Notes: a model not told the origin generated them from the letters alone. 64,000 nucleotides of DNA from a bacterium (GCA_016125225.1 WGME01000003.1:372001-436000), one strand, 5' to 3'; positions 26,198-34,554 are shown, counted from the stretch's first letter. Program-made: numbers and translations.

Positions 26198-27244
26198 CTA
26201 TCGACCCTCCGCCAACGATTGCGTTTGGGCCGCGAATTGATGCAGCAGATCGGCCGCAATCCCCGAGTCGATCACGCCCGCCGCCCGCAACACGCCCTCT
26301 CGGGGTTCGGTGACCAGATCCGCCGCGACCAAGGCCGCGGCCGCATTCGCCAGCACGATGTCCCGTGCCGGACCTTTGGTGCCCGCCAAGACCTGTCGGA
26401 TGATCTCCGCACTTTGAGCCGGGCTGTCGACCCGCAAGTCGGCAACATCGCATTCATCCAAGCCGAGCAACTCCGGCGTCCATGCTTTCCGTTCGACGAT
26501 GCCGTTCTGCACATCGAAGACGGTGGTTTCACCCCACAAACTGACTTCATCGAGTTCGTCGTTACCACAAACCACGAGGGCATGCCGACTGCCGAGTTGT
26601 GAGAGTGCTCCGGCCATCAGTTCCGCGAGTCGGATCTTGCCCACGCCGATCAGCTGATGCTGTGCTTTCGCCGGGTTGGTCAGTGGCCCCAACAGATTGA
26701 ACAGCGTGCGAAAACCGAGCTTCTGCCGGACCGGCGCGGCATGCTTCATCGCCCCGTGCAAGCGCTGGGCAAAGCAGAAGCCGATGCCGAGTTCATCGAC
26801 GCATTGACCGACCTGTTCAGGTGTCAGATCAAGCCGGACACCGAGGGCCTCCAGTACATCGGCGGACCCACTTTTGCTGGAGGCACTGCGGTTGCCATGT
26901 TTCGCCACCGGAACTCCACACGCCGCTGCCACGAAGGCGGTCGCCGTACTGATGTTGAACGTGTGCAGCGAATCCCCGCCGGTGCCACAGGTATCGAGCA
27001 AGCCGCTGCGGACCGACGGGATTTTGAGCGAACGCGCTCGCATCGCCCGCGCTGCGCCGACCAGTTGATCCACGGTCTCGCCCCGACACCGGAGCGCCGT
27101 CAGCAACGCCGCGATTTCGACGGGATCGGCCGCACCATCCATAATGGCCCCGATGGCCTGCTCCATCGCGGCAGCCGACACGGCCCGGCCTTCGAGAAGA
27201 TCAGTCATCACGGTTTGCAGGGCGTCAATCACAATCAGATCCAA
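26198..27244 (-). CDS. trpD: anthranilate phosphoribosyltransferase
   Basis: 348 residues. It transfers phosphoribose from PRPP to anthranilate, the second step of tryptophan synthesis. The PRPP loop DTCGTGGDSLHTFNIST is near residue 85, with KHGNRSASSKSGSADVLEALG right after, and FLFNLLGPLTNPA-type sequence (TLFNLLGPLTNPA) near 180. The acidic DELDEVSLWG metal motif follows. The first codon of the longest frame is TTG (27244); an ATG at 27208 would leave 336 residues and a shorter first helix. No other trp gene is adjacent. The gene lies 40 bases after rodA, with palindrome copy 3 in that gap. Confidence 0.95.
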   Translation of the reverse strand: MDLIVIDALQTVMTDLLEGRAVSAAAMEQAIGAIMDGAADPVEIAALLTALRCRGETVDQLVGAARAMRARSLKIPSVRSGLLDTCGTGGDSLHTFNISTATAFVAAACGVPVAKHGNRSASSKSGSADVLEALGVRLDLTPEQVGQCVDELGIGFCFAQRLHGAMKHAAPVRQKLGFRTLFNLLGPLTNPAKAQHQLIGVGKIRLAELMAGALSQLGSRHALVVCGNDELDEVSLWGETTVFDVQNGIVERKAWTPELLGLDECDVADLRVDSPAQSAEIIRQVLAGTKGPARDIVLANAAAALVAADLVTEPREGVLRAAGVIDSGIAADLLHQFAAQTQSLAEGR

Positions 27245-27249
27245 CAGAA

Positions 27250-27273
27250 GCCCAGGGATCGCTATCCCTGAGC
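27250..27273. repeat. CAGGGATCGC palindrome, copy 3
   Basis: GCCCAGGGATCGCTATCCCTGAGC differs from copy 1 by one base (TGAGC for TGGGC), and it is again preceded by GAA and followed by GTC. It lies between the rodA stop (27285) and the trpD start region, so an RNA hairpin would form directly before trpD translation. Confidence 0.8.
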
Positions 27274-27284
27274 GTCAGGGGCAT

Positions 27285-28415
27285 TTAGTCATGAAACTTG
27301 AACGGTTCCGGGGCGATCTGGTCGACCGGCCGCATTCCAATGTTGACCAGAAGACCGACCGCGATGCAAGTCGAGAGCAGGCTCGACCCGCCATAACTCA
27401 TCAATGGCAGCGTGATTCCCGCGATGGGCATCAGGCCGACGGTCATGCCGGTGTTGATGATCGCCTGCGTCGCCAGCAGGGCCACGATGCCGACGGCCAG
27501 CAGCCGCCCGAACGGGTCGCGGGTTGCCACCGCCACCTGTAACCCCCGGGCAAACAGCCACGCATACAGCAGCAGAGTACAAGAGACACCGAGAAAGCCC
27601 CAGCGTTCGCCGACCCAGCAGAAGACGAAGTCCGTCTGCCCCGCTGGTAAGTGGTACGCATCGGGATCATCGAGCGGCTGGTCGCCGAGTTCGCTCCCCC
27701 AGCCGCCGCCGAGCGACATCACCAGTTTCGCCTGATGCTGATGATACCCATCCCCCTGCGGAGCCGGTCCGCCATCGATCTGGCTGAACAGCGACGTAAT
27801 CCGCGACCGCTGTTCCGGGTTCATGCCCGCCCACATCACGGGCAGCGAAACGATCCCCAGGCAGACAATCAGCACCAGATGCCGCAGCCGTGCGCCCGCC
27901 GCGAACAGCATGGCAAAAAGCACCGGCAGAAAGAGCATCGCCGTCCCCAGGTCGGGCTCTTTCAGAATCAAGGCGACGGGGATCAACGTGACCACAAACG
28001 GAATGACGAGCCCCGACAACCGGCGATAGTTTTCACGGACCGAAAGATAGTCGGCGAGCGCCAGAATGAACGCCAGCTTCGCGAGTTCCGAGGGTTGCAG
28101 ATCGAAGAAACCAAGCGGAATCCAACTGCGGGCCCCGTTCCGCATCGGCATCCAGAAGACCACGATCAACAACGGCAGCACCGCGGCGAAGGCGGCGTAA
28201 CTGTAAGGGCGTAACCGACGGTAGGGGATCAGGGTCGACGCGACAAACAACGGCCCGCCGATAAGCACCCACGTCATCTGCCGGGGAAACAGGTCCATCC
28301 CATCCGCGAGCTGGTCGGCCCGCTCAATACCCGACAGCCCGACCAGCAGCAACCCCAACGTGGCTGCCACGATCGACCATGGAATCGGTGCTGTAAGACG
28401 CATCGCCGCCGACAT
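27285..28415 (-). CDS. rodA: rod shape-determining peptidoglycan polymerase RodA (FtsW/RodA/SpoVE family)
   Basis: 376 residues and about ten membrane helices. SEDS family hallmarks are visible: FPRQMTWVLIG near the start, LGFFDLQPSELAKLAFILALA, LILKEPDLGTAML with the functional Asp of the SEDS active site, and INTGMTVGLMPIAGITLPLMSYGGSS near the C-terminus. SEDS proteins polymerise lipid II glycan strands with a partner class B PBP. The presence of RodA fits the current view that planctomycetes retain peptidoglycan, although many lack FtsZ. No mreBCD or PBP2 gene adjoins it. It starts at the ATG at 28415. Confidence 0.93.
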   Translation of the reverse strand: MSAAMRLTAPIPWSIVAATLGLLLVGLSGIERADQLADGMDLFPRQMTWVLIGGPLFVASTLIPYRRLRPYSYAAFAAVLPLLIVVFWMPMRNGARSWIPLGFFDLQPSELAKLAFILALADYLSVRENYRRLSGLVIPFVVTLIPVALILKEPDLGTAMLFLPVLFAMLFAAGARLRHLVLIVCLGIVSLPVMWAGMNPEQRSRITSLFSQIDGGPAPQGDGYHQHQAKLVMSLGGGWGSELGDQPLDDPDAYHLPAGQTDFVFCWVGERWGFLGVSCTLLLYAWLFARGLQVAVATRDPFGRLLAVGIVALLATQAIINTGMTVGLMPIAGITLPLMSYGGSSLLSTCIAVGLLVNIGMRPVDQIAPEPFKFHD

Positions 28416-28494
28416 ATTCCCCCCGCCTGACGGTGGGAGTTGTACGTTCCCGGCCGCGACCGGGGGAAGACCGACTTGGACGACGAAGTGGGCG

Positions 28495-28618
28495 CGGGTT
28501 GGCTGGGGTCAGATATCCTGACGCGGATCTTCAGCCGTGCTCGGTTCGCGGACAGGCCATCTGCTCTCAGACTCGTTATAGCAAGCCTGCTGGGGGCTCC
28601 CTTTAGTCGAACCCAGGC
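28495..28618. repeat. palindromic repeat element, copy A (degenerate)
   Basis: Closely matches 29204-29330 over about 120 bases. Shared blocks include ATCTTCAGCCGTGCT, GACAGGCCATCTGC, CAGACTCGT and CCTGCTGGGGGCT. Its left end (GGGTTGGCTGGGG) and right end (CGAACCCAGG) are degraded versions of the terminal inverted repeat of copy B. It fills the gap between the rodA start and the stop of the small gene at 28621. Confidence 0.8.
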
Positions 28619-28620
28619 AC

Positions 28621-29007
28621 TTATTGCTGACCTTTCAATAATGCTCCAAACTCCCGGCAAAAGCGATCGGCAAACTCGCCCTCTACAACAACCTCTCCCT
28701 CCATCGCGGCTGATGCCTTCCAGCCTCCTATGCGATAACGCACCTTGATGTATCCATGCGAGTCTCGCTGAAACCGAAGCCATCCAGATTCGGTGAAAAG
28801 AATCTCAAGCTGCTCCGTCACCAGGGACTCGAAATCGGCTAATCGCTGCATCGTCGCATCAGACGAATCAAGCATGAGCCCCCCATGCGATGCTGTGAAT
28901 ATTTGATGATGCGCTGATGCGACAGCTTCAACCCGACAAGCAGCATAACCATCCTCAAGCGGACTGGATTCGATACAGAGGAAATTGTCGTCTTGGCCGA
29001 TGCGCAT
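28621..29007 (-). CDS. hypothetical protein (128 aa)
   Basis: The ATG at 29007 begins MRIGQDDNFLCIESSP; a TTG at 29064 would add 19 residues. The chain reads as a small mixed alpha/beta protein with a beta-rich C-terminal half (FTESGWLRFQRDSHGYIKVR, then GEVVVEGEFADRF). It has no signal peptide, no membrane segment and no motif I can name. The alternating polar/hydrophobic pattern and codon use look like a real protein. It is bracketed by the two copies of the 127-bp repeat and resembles in style the orphan immunity-type genes further right, but I cannot assign a family. Confidence 0.6.
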   Translation of the reverse strand: MRIGQDDNFLCIESSPLEDGYAACRVEAVASAHHQIFTASHGGLMLDSSDATMQRLADFESLVTEQLEILFTESGWLRFQRDSHGYIKVRYRIGGWKASAAMEGEVVVEGEFADRFCREFGALLKGQQ

Positions 29008-29203
29008 AGAATTTGGGCGAACTAAGGGATTGAGAACTGCGTTTCTGCTTATCTCGGGAGGCAATAGAATATCTTTGCGTTCCAGAATTCTGCCGAGTCA
29101 GAGGTTCGGCAGTCAATCTTAAAGTGGCAATACCAATCGATGTTTCCATGTCTGAAATCACCACGCCTTCCCCAAAATTCCTTGAGCGTCGTAGAGATCA
29201 GCG

Positions 29204-29330
29204 GGGTGGCTGGGATCAGATTGGCTGACGAGCGATCTTCAGCCGTGCTAAGTTCGCCGACAGGCCATCTGCCCCCAGACTCGTGATGATATTCCTGCTG
29301 GGGGCTACCGTTGGTCGCCCCCAGCCACCC
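29204..29330. repeat. palindromic repeat element, copy B, with 11-bp terminal inverted repeats
   Basis: The element begins GGGTGGCTGGG and ends CCCAGCCACCC, an exact 11-bp inverted repeat. Inside are further stems: GCCCCCAG pairs with CTGGGGGC. It carries no coding sequence. It lies 8 bases past the stop of the small gene at 29339, just as copy A lies past the stop at 28621. It looks like a miniature inverted-repeat element or REP-like unit. Confidence 0.85.
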
Positions 29331-29338
29331 GTCATAGG

Positions 29339-29749
29339 TCAGCCACCTCCGCCTTGGTTGCGAACAAGGTCTGAGAATTCATATTCGATAGTTCTTATCT
29401 GGTCCAAGTTCAGCGCCTCCGCTTGAGAAAGCGCAGACTCAAAATTGCCCAGCAGACTGGAATTCACATGTCCCTCGCAGGCGCAGACCAGAGTGCATGC
29501 CACCGCCGCTTCAATTGTCATGCGATTGTCTCTCTGACTGATTTCCAAATATGCAGAATTGGCTGCATTGAAGGCGTCTCGCAGCAAACGCTCGTTCATT
29601 GGAGGCCCGAGTGAGGCTTCAAGTGTTTTTAGTGCCTTTGCCAAACGGCGGTCTCTCGTTAAATAAGAGACACGCCGGTAACATAGAATTCCGAATTGCC
29701 GAAACTGCAGAAGCAAAAAGGGACCGACTCGTTGTGGCACTCGTCTCAT
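29339..29749 (-). CDS. hypothetical protein (136 aa)
   Basis: Starts at the ATG at 29749 (MRRVPQRVGPFLLLQF) with a weak GAGA upstream. The sequence is largely helical: LAKALKTLEASLGPP, LLRDAFNAANSAYLEIS, MTIEAAVACTLVCACEGHVNSS and FESALSQAEALNLDQIRTIEY. It ends in a glycine run next to repeat copy B. No family is recognised. It might be a soluble partner or immunity-like protein given the neighbourhood, but nothing in the sequence proves that. Confidence 0.55.
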   Translation of the reverse strand: MRRVPQRVGPFLLLQFRQFGILCYRRVSYLTRDRRLAKALKTLEASLGPPMNERLLRDAFNAANSAYLEISQRDNRMTIEAAVACTLVCACEGHVNSSLLGNFESALSQAEALNLDQIRTIEYEFSDLVRNQGGGG

Positions 29750-29828
29750 TGCCGTATCTCAAACGGGTTCCAACTGGGTCGCATCCGTAGGATCGAAGCG
29801 TCCACTGTGCGATCAGCGGCGGTAGTTG

Positions 29829-30290
29829 CTACGCCTCATTAAAAGCCCGCTCGAGCGCGGCGATGTCGAGTTTGACCATCGTCATCATCGCCTTCATCAC
29901 GGCTTCGACCTTCTTGGAGTCCTCGTCACCGATGAGCTGCATGAAGCGTCGCGGAACGATCTGCCAGGTGAGGCCGAACGGATCTCTGATCCAGCCGCAC
30001 TGCATCGGTTGTGCCCCGGCCGTGATGAGCTTGTCCCAATACCGGTCGACTTCGGCCTGGTCTTCGCAGTCCACAAAGAGCGAGAAGCCTTCGGAGAACG
30101 TGAAGTACGGACCGCCGTTGTAGCCCATAAAGACTTGACCGCCGACGACGAACTCGGCCGAGGTGATCGGCCCGTCGCTGCCCGTGCGCGCGACGTTCCT
30201 GATCTCGGAGTCCGGAAAGGTGGCGGCGTAAAACTCCATGGCCACCTCGAGTTGATCATTGAACATCAGGAAGGGCGTGACCTTGCTCAT
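29829..30290 (-). CDS. VOC family protein (PhnB-like glyoxalase fold)
   Basis: 153 residues from the ATG at 30290 (MSKVTPFLMFNDQLEVAMEF); the frame stays open upstream without a sensible start. The two beta-alpha-beta-beta-beta modules of the vicinal oxygen chelate fold are visible: FYAATFPDSEIRNVAR and FVVGGQVFMGYNGGP in the first, SLFVDCEDQAEVDRYWDKL and GWIRDPFGLTWQIVP in the second. The last motif is characteristic of the PF06983 (3-demethylubiquinone methyltransferase-like/PhnB) group. Substrate unknown; such proteins are often standalone. It is followed by no partner gene on the same strand within 80 bases. Confidence 0.88.
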   Translation of the reverse strand: MSKVTPFLMFNDQLEVAMEFYAATFPDSEIRNVARTGSDGPITSAEFVVGGQVFMGYNGGPYFTFSEGFSLFVDCEDQAEVDRYWDKLITAGAQPMQCGWIRDPFGLTWQIVPRRFMQLIGDEDSKKVEAVMKAMMTMVKLDIAALERAFNEA

Positions 30291-30370
30291 CAGCGGTTCT
30301 CCATCTGCGGGTGCCACGGTTGCCACCGCGAAATTGACTCCGGTTCGCTGCAGCGCATGGTCAGACGCAT

Positions 30371-30772
30371 TTATTGTGCGACAGTCGGCTTCATCACGAC
30401 CACCAGATGCTGGCCCATGTTGGGGGCACACCGCATTCCCGGACGCAGCAGAAACTGTGAACGCTCGGAGTAAACATCGGCAGGCTGGCCTTGAACCATC
30501 ACATCCTTGGCTTCGTAAACCAGGTTCATCTGGAGCAGGTCTTTCGCCAGCACCGTGGCTGTAATGGTCAAATCTTTATCCTTGCCAAGGCTCACAAGTT
30601 TCGGCGTGCCTGCCCGCAACTCAACGACTCCGAGATCCTGAACCGGTATGTCACTGGCGATGGAAAAATCCTGCCGCAACTTCGCTTCAGCCGGCGACGT
30701 TTGAGAGCAACCAACCGTAAGAGTCACGAACTGAGTAGCAAGGGCGACGATGGCAATGTGTTGTATGTGCAT
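30371..30772 (-). CDS. small lipoprotein of unknown function
   Basis: 133 residues. Residues 1-21 are a signal peptide with the lipobox LTVGC, so Cys22 should be lipidated. The mature part has repeated short beta segments (LGVVELRAGTPKLVSLG, DLTITATVLAKD) and ends RPGMRCAPNMGQHLVVVMKP. No known family is recognised. The ATG at 30772 directly starts the signal peptide. It lies just upstream (on the minus strand) of the VOC gene, with 80 bases between them. Confidence 0.7.
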   Translation of the reverse strand: MHIQHIAIVALATQFVTLTVGCSQTSPAEAKLRQDFSIASDIPVQDLGVVELRAGTPKLVSLGKDKDLTITATVLAKDLLQMNLVYEAKDVMVQGQPADVYSERSQFLLRPGMRCAPNMGQHLVVVMKPTVAQ

Positions 30773-31040
30773 AAAATCTTGTGGGTTTCTAGGTAGTAAG
30801 GATCGGCAGAATCGTGTTGCTATCTACTTCGGACCGCGATGCTATCGTTCGCGGCTCTGAAGTCTGCCTCTCCAGGGTTTCGGTAGTCAAGTGCCTGCCT
30901 CACAATTTTCCGTCAGAAGCAGCTCGTTGAGCGGGACGGCAACCCGCCCGATTTTGAGATTTTTGCCGCAGGTACTAGGAAATCCGGAAAAACCTCGGTA
31001 CTCTCAGTGTGGGGAATCGTAGCACAAAGGAGGGAACTGA
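30773..31040. other. divergent intergenic region between lipoprotein gene and nrdR leader
   Basis: No convincing gene. A small hairpin (GCGGG/CCCGC, about 30937-30953) is followed by an ATTTTGAGATTTTT tract on the plus strand, which could be an attenuator or terminator. A consensus Shine-Dalgarno (AAAGGAGGG, 31026-31034) at the right end belongs to the short leader frame. Confidence 0.3.
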
Positions 31041-31121
31041 GTGCGTTGCGAGCGGTCAAGGAGGCAGCCGCTTGCCAGCCCGCCCGTCGGTCTGACGCCC
31101 CAAGGGAGCGCACGGTCATGA
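31041..31121 (+). CDS. candidate 26-codon leader peptide overlapping nrdR
   Basis: A GTG at 31041 lies six bases after AAAGGAGGG and opens 26 codons that end in TGA at 31119-31121, overlapping the nrdR ATG at 31118 (ATGA). The stretch also folds: GCGAGCGG and CCGCTTGC (about 31047-31074) pair around a loop that holds an AAGGAGG. Either a coupled leader peptide or a structured leader is possible; the peptide itself, rich in Arg, Ser and Pro, has no known relative. Confidence 0.4.
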   Translation: MRCERSRRQPLASPPVGLTPQGSARS

Positions 31122-31576
31122 TGTGTCCATTTTGTCGACACGACGAAACGAAAGTCATCGATTCACGGACGAGCCAGGATTTTGTCATCCGACGGCGGCG
31201 CGAGTGTCTGCGCTGCGAACGCCGTTATACCACCTACGAAAAGATCGAAGAATCGCCGCTGAAAGTCATCAAGAAAGATGGCTCGCGGATTCCGTTCGAT
31301 CGCGAAAAGATCAAAGCCGGGCTGGAAAAAGCCTGCTTCAAACGCCCCATCTCCGCGGAAACTCTCGAACAGGTCGTCGCTGATATCGAAGCTGACCTGT
31401 ACGAAAGTTTTGATCGCGAAGTCCCCAGCCGTTACATCGGCGAGAAGGTGATGGAGCACCTGAGAAACCTCGATCATGTCGCGTTCGTGCGGTTCGCTTC
31501 GGTCTACCGCGAATTCAAGGACGTGAACGACTTCGTGGAAGAACTCGAACCGATCCTGCGGGGCATGCCGCGCTGA
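31118..31576 (+). CDS. nrdR: transcriptional repressor NrdR
   Basis: 152 residues from the ATG at 31118, the normal NrdR length; a second ATG follows directly at 31121. The zinc ribbon is [15 protein letters not shown] with the second pair in [15 protein letters not shown]. The ATP-cone follows ([24 protein letters not shown]) and the C-terminal [19 protein letters not shown] is diagnostic. NrdR binds (d)ATP and represses ribonucleotide reductase genes through NrdR boxes. No nrd gene is adjacent. A weaker AAGGGAG lies nine bases upstream, inside the leader frame. Confidence 0.96.
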   Translation: MMCPFCRHDETKVIDSRTSQDFVIRRRRECLRCERRYTTYEKIEESPLKVIKKDGSRIPFDREKIKAGLEKACFKRPISAETLEQVVADIEADLYESFDREVPSRYIGEKVMEHLRNLDHVAFVRFASVYREFKDVNDFVEELEPILRGMPR

Positions 31577-31685
31577 AAAGCCGTCGCCGTTCGCAGCGTT
31601 GATCGTGTTATCAGTTTCCCTCGATGTGATCATCAGGTACGCTCGCTGCATCTGCTGAGATGTCCTGCCGCGTGGAACCTGCCCG

Positions 31686-33209
31686 ATGACCGATGCTCCG
31701 AACTCTGCGTCCACTGATCCGCAAATCGTTGTCACCAAACCGAAGGGCTGGAACACCGAAGACTGGTGGTCGGTGGCGATTGGCTTCCTGTTGTTGCTGA
31801 TCGGACTGATTGTGGTCGCATCGAACAAGCCCGACGATGTGCCCGAGCGGCTCGAAACCTGGAAAGCCGCGAAAGCCGCTGCCAAGGCGGTGCCACGAAC
31901 AGAGGAAGCCAAAGACGAGAAGAAGGCCGCCGATGATGCCGTGAAGTCGGCACTTAAAAAGGTGGCTCCGAATCCGCTTGCCAGTTACATCGGCAAACTG
32001 AGCGAATGGAAAGACTCCCCGAAGGCGGCGTTCCTCGATAAATCCGGCAAGTGCGTCTGCATCCCGTTGCTGGCCAACTTCGGATTGCTCGGCCTGTTGT
32101 TTGGCGTCGGTTCGGTCTCACTCGGCCGTTCGGCGGCGTTGTTCGTGCCGGGTTTCATCGGTGTTTCACTGCTGGCGATTCTCTCTCAACTCCTGGCCGA
32201 TCAAGCCGTCATCAAACATTATGGCCTTGAATATGCCCTGTGGGCCTTGGTGGTGGGGCTGATCATCAGTAATACGATCGGCACTCCGAAATTCCTGATG
32301 GCCGCTGCGAACACCGAATTCTACATCAAAACAGGGCTGGTGCTGCTCGGGGCGGAGGTCCTCTTTGATCGCCTGCTGGCCCTCGGTTTGCCGGGTGTCT
32401 TTGTGGCGTGGGTTGTCACACCGATCGTGCTGATTACCACCTTCATCTTCGGACAACGCGTCCTGAAGATGGAATCGCCATCGCTCAACATGGTCATCTC
32501 GGCCGATATGTCGGTCTGTGGCGTTTCGGCGGCCATTGCCACCGCGGCGGCCTGCAAGGCGAAGAAGGAAGAACTCTCGCTCGCTATCGGTCTGTCGCTA
32601 TCGTTCACCGTCATCATGATGGTGGTCATGCCCGCGATCATCAAAGCCGTCGGCATGAGTTCCGTGTTGGGTGGTGCCTGGATCGGTGGCACGATCGATT
32701 CGACGGGAGCCGTTGCAGCCGCCGGGGGCATGCTTGATAGTACCGCTCTGGAAGTCGCGGCAACGGTGAAGATGATTCAGAACATTCTCATCGGCGTGGT
32801 GGCGTTCGGCGTCGCGGTCTACTGGGTCACCTGTGTCGAACGGAAAGCCGATGGGCCACAGCCAAAGATCTCCGAAATCTGGCAACGTTTCCCGCGGTTC
32901 ATTCTCGGCTTCCTGCTGGCGTCAGCGGTCTTTTCGTTCCTCAGTTCCCAGGGTGACTGGGAGCTTGCCATGGGGAACGCCGTGACCGATGGCATGACTA
33001 AAACGATTCGCGGCTGGTGCTTCTGCCTGGCGTTTGTGAGTATCGGCCTCGAAACGAACTTCCGCGAACTGGCCAAGTACTTCGCTGGGGGCAAACCGCT
33101 GATTTTGTACGTCTGCGGGCAAGCGTTGAACCTCGCGTTGACGTTGTTCATGGCCTGGCTGATGTTCGAGAAGATCTTCCCACAAGCCACCGCGACGATC
33201 ACGCAATGA
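31686..33209 (+). CDS. YeiH/UPF0324-family putative sulfate exporter
   Basis: 507 residues, clearly longer than the roughly 330-350 of typical YeiH proteins. The extra part is N-terminal: one membrane helix ([19 protein letters not shown]), then a charged Ala/Lys-rich linker (residues about 45-100). The transporter core has about ten helices with [58 protein letters not shown] and [17 protein letters not shown]. All of these are hallmarks of PF03601. The family is annotated as putative sulfate exporters, largely by context; transport has hardly been tested. The next gene overlaps its stop. Confidence 0.9.
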   Translation: MTDAPNSASTDPQIVVTKPKGWNTEDWWSVAIGFLLLLIGLIVVASNKPDDVPERLETWKAAKAAAKAVPRTEEAKDEKKAADDAVKSALKKVAPNPLASYIGKLSEWKDSPKAAFLDKSGKCVCIPLLANFGLLGLLFGVGSVSLGRSAALFVPGFIGVSLLAILSQLLADQAVIKHYGLEYALWALVVGLIISNTIGTPKFLMAAANTEFYIKTGLVLLGAEVLFDRLLALGLPGVFVAWVVTPIVLITTFIFGQRVLKMESPSLNMVISADMSVCGVSAAIATAAACKAKKEELSLAIGLSLSFTVIMMVVMPAIIKAVGMSSVLGGAWIGGTIDSTGAVAAAGGMLDSTALEVAATVKMIQNILIGVVAFGVAVYWVTCVERKADGPQPKISEIWQRFPRFILGFLLASAVFSFLSSQGDWELAMGNAVTDGMTKTIRGWCFCLAFVSIGLETNFRELAKYFAGGKPLILYVCGQALNLALTLFMAWLMFEKIFPQATATITQ

Positions 33210-33454
33210 TGTGGGCCTCTACTTTCCACCGCTGGCTGACTTTGTCCGGGATCATTGCCACGATGTCGGTGATCTGGCTGATCGTCTTGCCCGCAATCGC
33301 TCATTGGCCGACGGTGGAAGCGACCATCGCCCGCCATCATCAACTCGGCATCGACCCCAGCGCCAAGTTCTACAGCGAACTCGACGCCACCGAACCGGCG
33401 TACGAATCGATGCAATCGCACACATCAGAACCCGAGTGGTGGCGACCGTTTTGA
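33206..33454 (+). CDS. short membrane protein coupled to YeiH-type gene
   Basis: 82 residues. The ATG at 33206 overlaps the transporter stop as ATGA; a second ATG is at 33209. One membrane helix ([22 protein letters not shown]) follows a short cytoplasmic start, then a soluble tail with [20 protein letters not shown]. The overlap implies translation linked to the transporter, so it may be a small accessory subunit. No family is recognised. Confidence 0.7.
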   Translation: MMWASTFHRWLTLSGIIATMSVIWLIVLPAIAHWPTVEATIARHHQLGIDPSAKFYSELDATEPAYESMQSHTSEPEWWRPF

Positions 33455-33515
33455 TGAAAGGTACAGATGAGCATAGCAAAGCCGCACCCGCCGTTGTGCG
33501 GGCATTTCTTGCCGC

Positions 33516-33833
33516 TCAACGGGTGCTATCCCTCATCATGATTCTTATTGATGCTTGTGTTGGACCATCGATCTCTACCGAAGAACACCAATGTCGTGAT
33601 TCGATTTCTTGTTCCGGGGTGTAAGTGCCCGGGTCTTCATCCATGGGGACATAGGGTTTCAAACCCCGCCATTCATGATAACGGATATTGGCTTCCGTCC
33701 ATGACGCCGCTTCAACGGACCACACCAGTTTTGAGGTGCCCGGAAGTTGCGCGAAAGCGGAGCGGTTAACGACGGGCAAAAAAGTCCAACATTCGCAACT
33801 ATCTTCCAGGTGAACCCAAGCTTGGTGCAACAT
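33516..33833 (-). CDS. hypothetical protein (105 aa)
   Basis: Starts at the ATG at 33833. The central SKLVWSVEAASWTEANIRYHE and WRGLKPYVPMDEDP look like a recurring small-protein pattern (strand, then A-x-x-W-x-E-A helix, then W-x-G-x-x-P-Y-x-P), which I have seen in uncharacterised proteins but cannot name. The C-terminus YTPEQEIESRHW is acidic. It lies alone between the transporter pair and the membrane-protein gene, in the repeat-rich accessory stretch. Confidence 0.55.
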   Translation of the reverse strand: MLHQAWVHLEDSCECWTFLPVVNRSAFAQLPGTSKLVWSVEAASWTEANIRYHEWRGLKPYVPMDEDPGTYTPEQEIESRHWCSSVEIDGPTQASIRIMMRDSTR

Positions 33834-33932
33834 ATCGTTTAACCTTCTGCCAACCGATGAGTGGCAGCCCTATAGGCTGAGTTAACCGGTAGGCATTACC
33901 CAGCATTGGTTCTGAGCATAAAAACATTCGCC

Positions 33933-33950
33933 GGGTTACGCTGCGCAAGC
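33933..33950. repeat. TTACGCTGCGC motif, copy 1
   Basis: GGGTTACGCTGCGCAAGC, in the gap before the stop of the membrane-protein gene at 34012. The shared core GATTACGCTGCGC/GGTTACGCTGCGC recurs at 34654 on the other side of the same gene, in the same orientation. Confidence 0.55.
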
Positions 33951-34011
33951 ACGGTCTACTACTGTGTGAAACCGGTGGGCTTTAGATGCCAACTTGCAGT
34001 CGGTGTCGATC

Positions 34012-34554
34012 TCAAGAAACGCACCCATTCATGGCATTTCCGGGGAATGATCGCTTTGTGAGCCACCATCCCAGCAGGAGGGGAGCTGTCCCTTGGAGAG
34101 TGTGCCAGCCAATCAGCGAGGGAGCAGCTCCGAGGCAGATGCGACTCTCTCCCGGAAGATCAGAGAGATGGACATTGCAAAATATGGCGGCACTGGCAAT
34201 CGCCAGCATGACGAAAGATGTTCTTGCCCAGAACCCTGAAACTTGAAAGCGATTTGCCAGTCGTTGGTATGCGAACGCCAAAACGGCAGCGGGTAAGAGG
34301 ATCGTTATGCACAAAATCACGACCCGCATCCAACTCTCTGCGGCAGGCCGCAACCAAAATGGTTTTTCGTTGCCAGGATTTGGGAAGATTGAAAAGAAGA
34401 ACAGATTGAAGATCAACATTTGCGTGATGCGAAAGAGAAACATCGGTGTCAACATGAACACAAGCATTTTGACGATGCTGAGAGGCAGTGCTTGCCAACG
34501 AGCCGGCATCGTACAATTCTCATCTGCTTGTGAATCCGCAGGAGACTTGTGCAT
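34012..34554 (-). CDS. hypothetical four-helix membrane protein
   Basis: 180 residues from the ATG at 34554. Four hydrophobic segments are visible: VKMLVFMLTPMFLFRITQML with LIFNLFFFSIF, RVVILCITILLPAAVLAFAY, TSFVMLAIASAAIFC, and GWHTLQGTAPLLLGWWL. No family is recognised and no charged residues inside the helices suggest a transport path. It is AT-richer than its neighbours by eye and is flanked by the TTACGCTGCGC motifs, which suggests insertion as a unit (inference). Confidence 0.65.
   Translation of the reverse strand: MHKSPADSQADENCTMPARWQALPLSIVKMLVFMLTPMFLFRITQMLIFNLFFFSIFPNPGNEKPFWLRPAAESWMRVVILCITILLPAAVLAFAYQRLANRFQVSGFWARTSFVMLAIASAAIFCNVHLSDLPGESRICLGAAPSLIGWHTLQGTAPLLLGWWLTKRSFPGNAMNGCVS

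Noticed and set aside
28495-29749. Gene cassettes of an integron (small genes each followed by a repeat)
   Set aside because: The repeats lack the attC core sites (no GTTRRRY/RYYYAAC pair at the ends), there is no integrase gene in the window, and the copies differ in a way unlike attC length variation.
31041-31121. Possible signal recognition particle RNA, because GGTCAAGGAGGCAGCC looks like the SRP Alu/S-domain core
   Set aside because: The GGAA tetraloop and symmetrical internal loop of the SRP RNA are missing and the stem does not extend; a short leader hairpin fits better.
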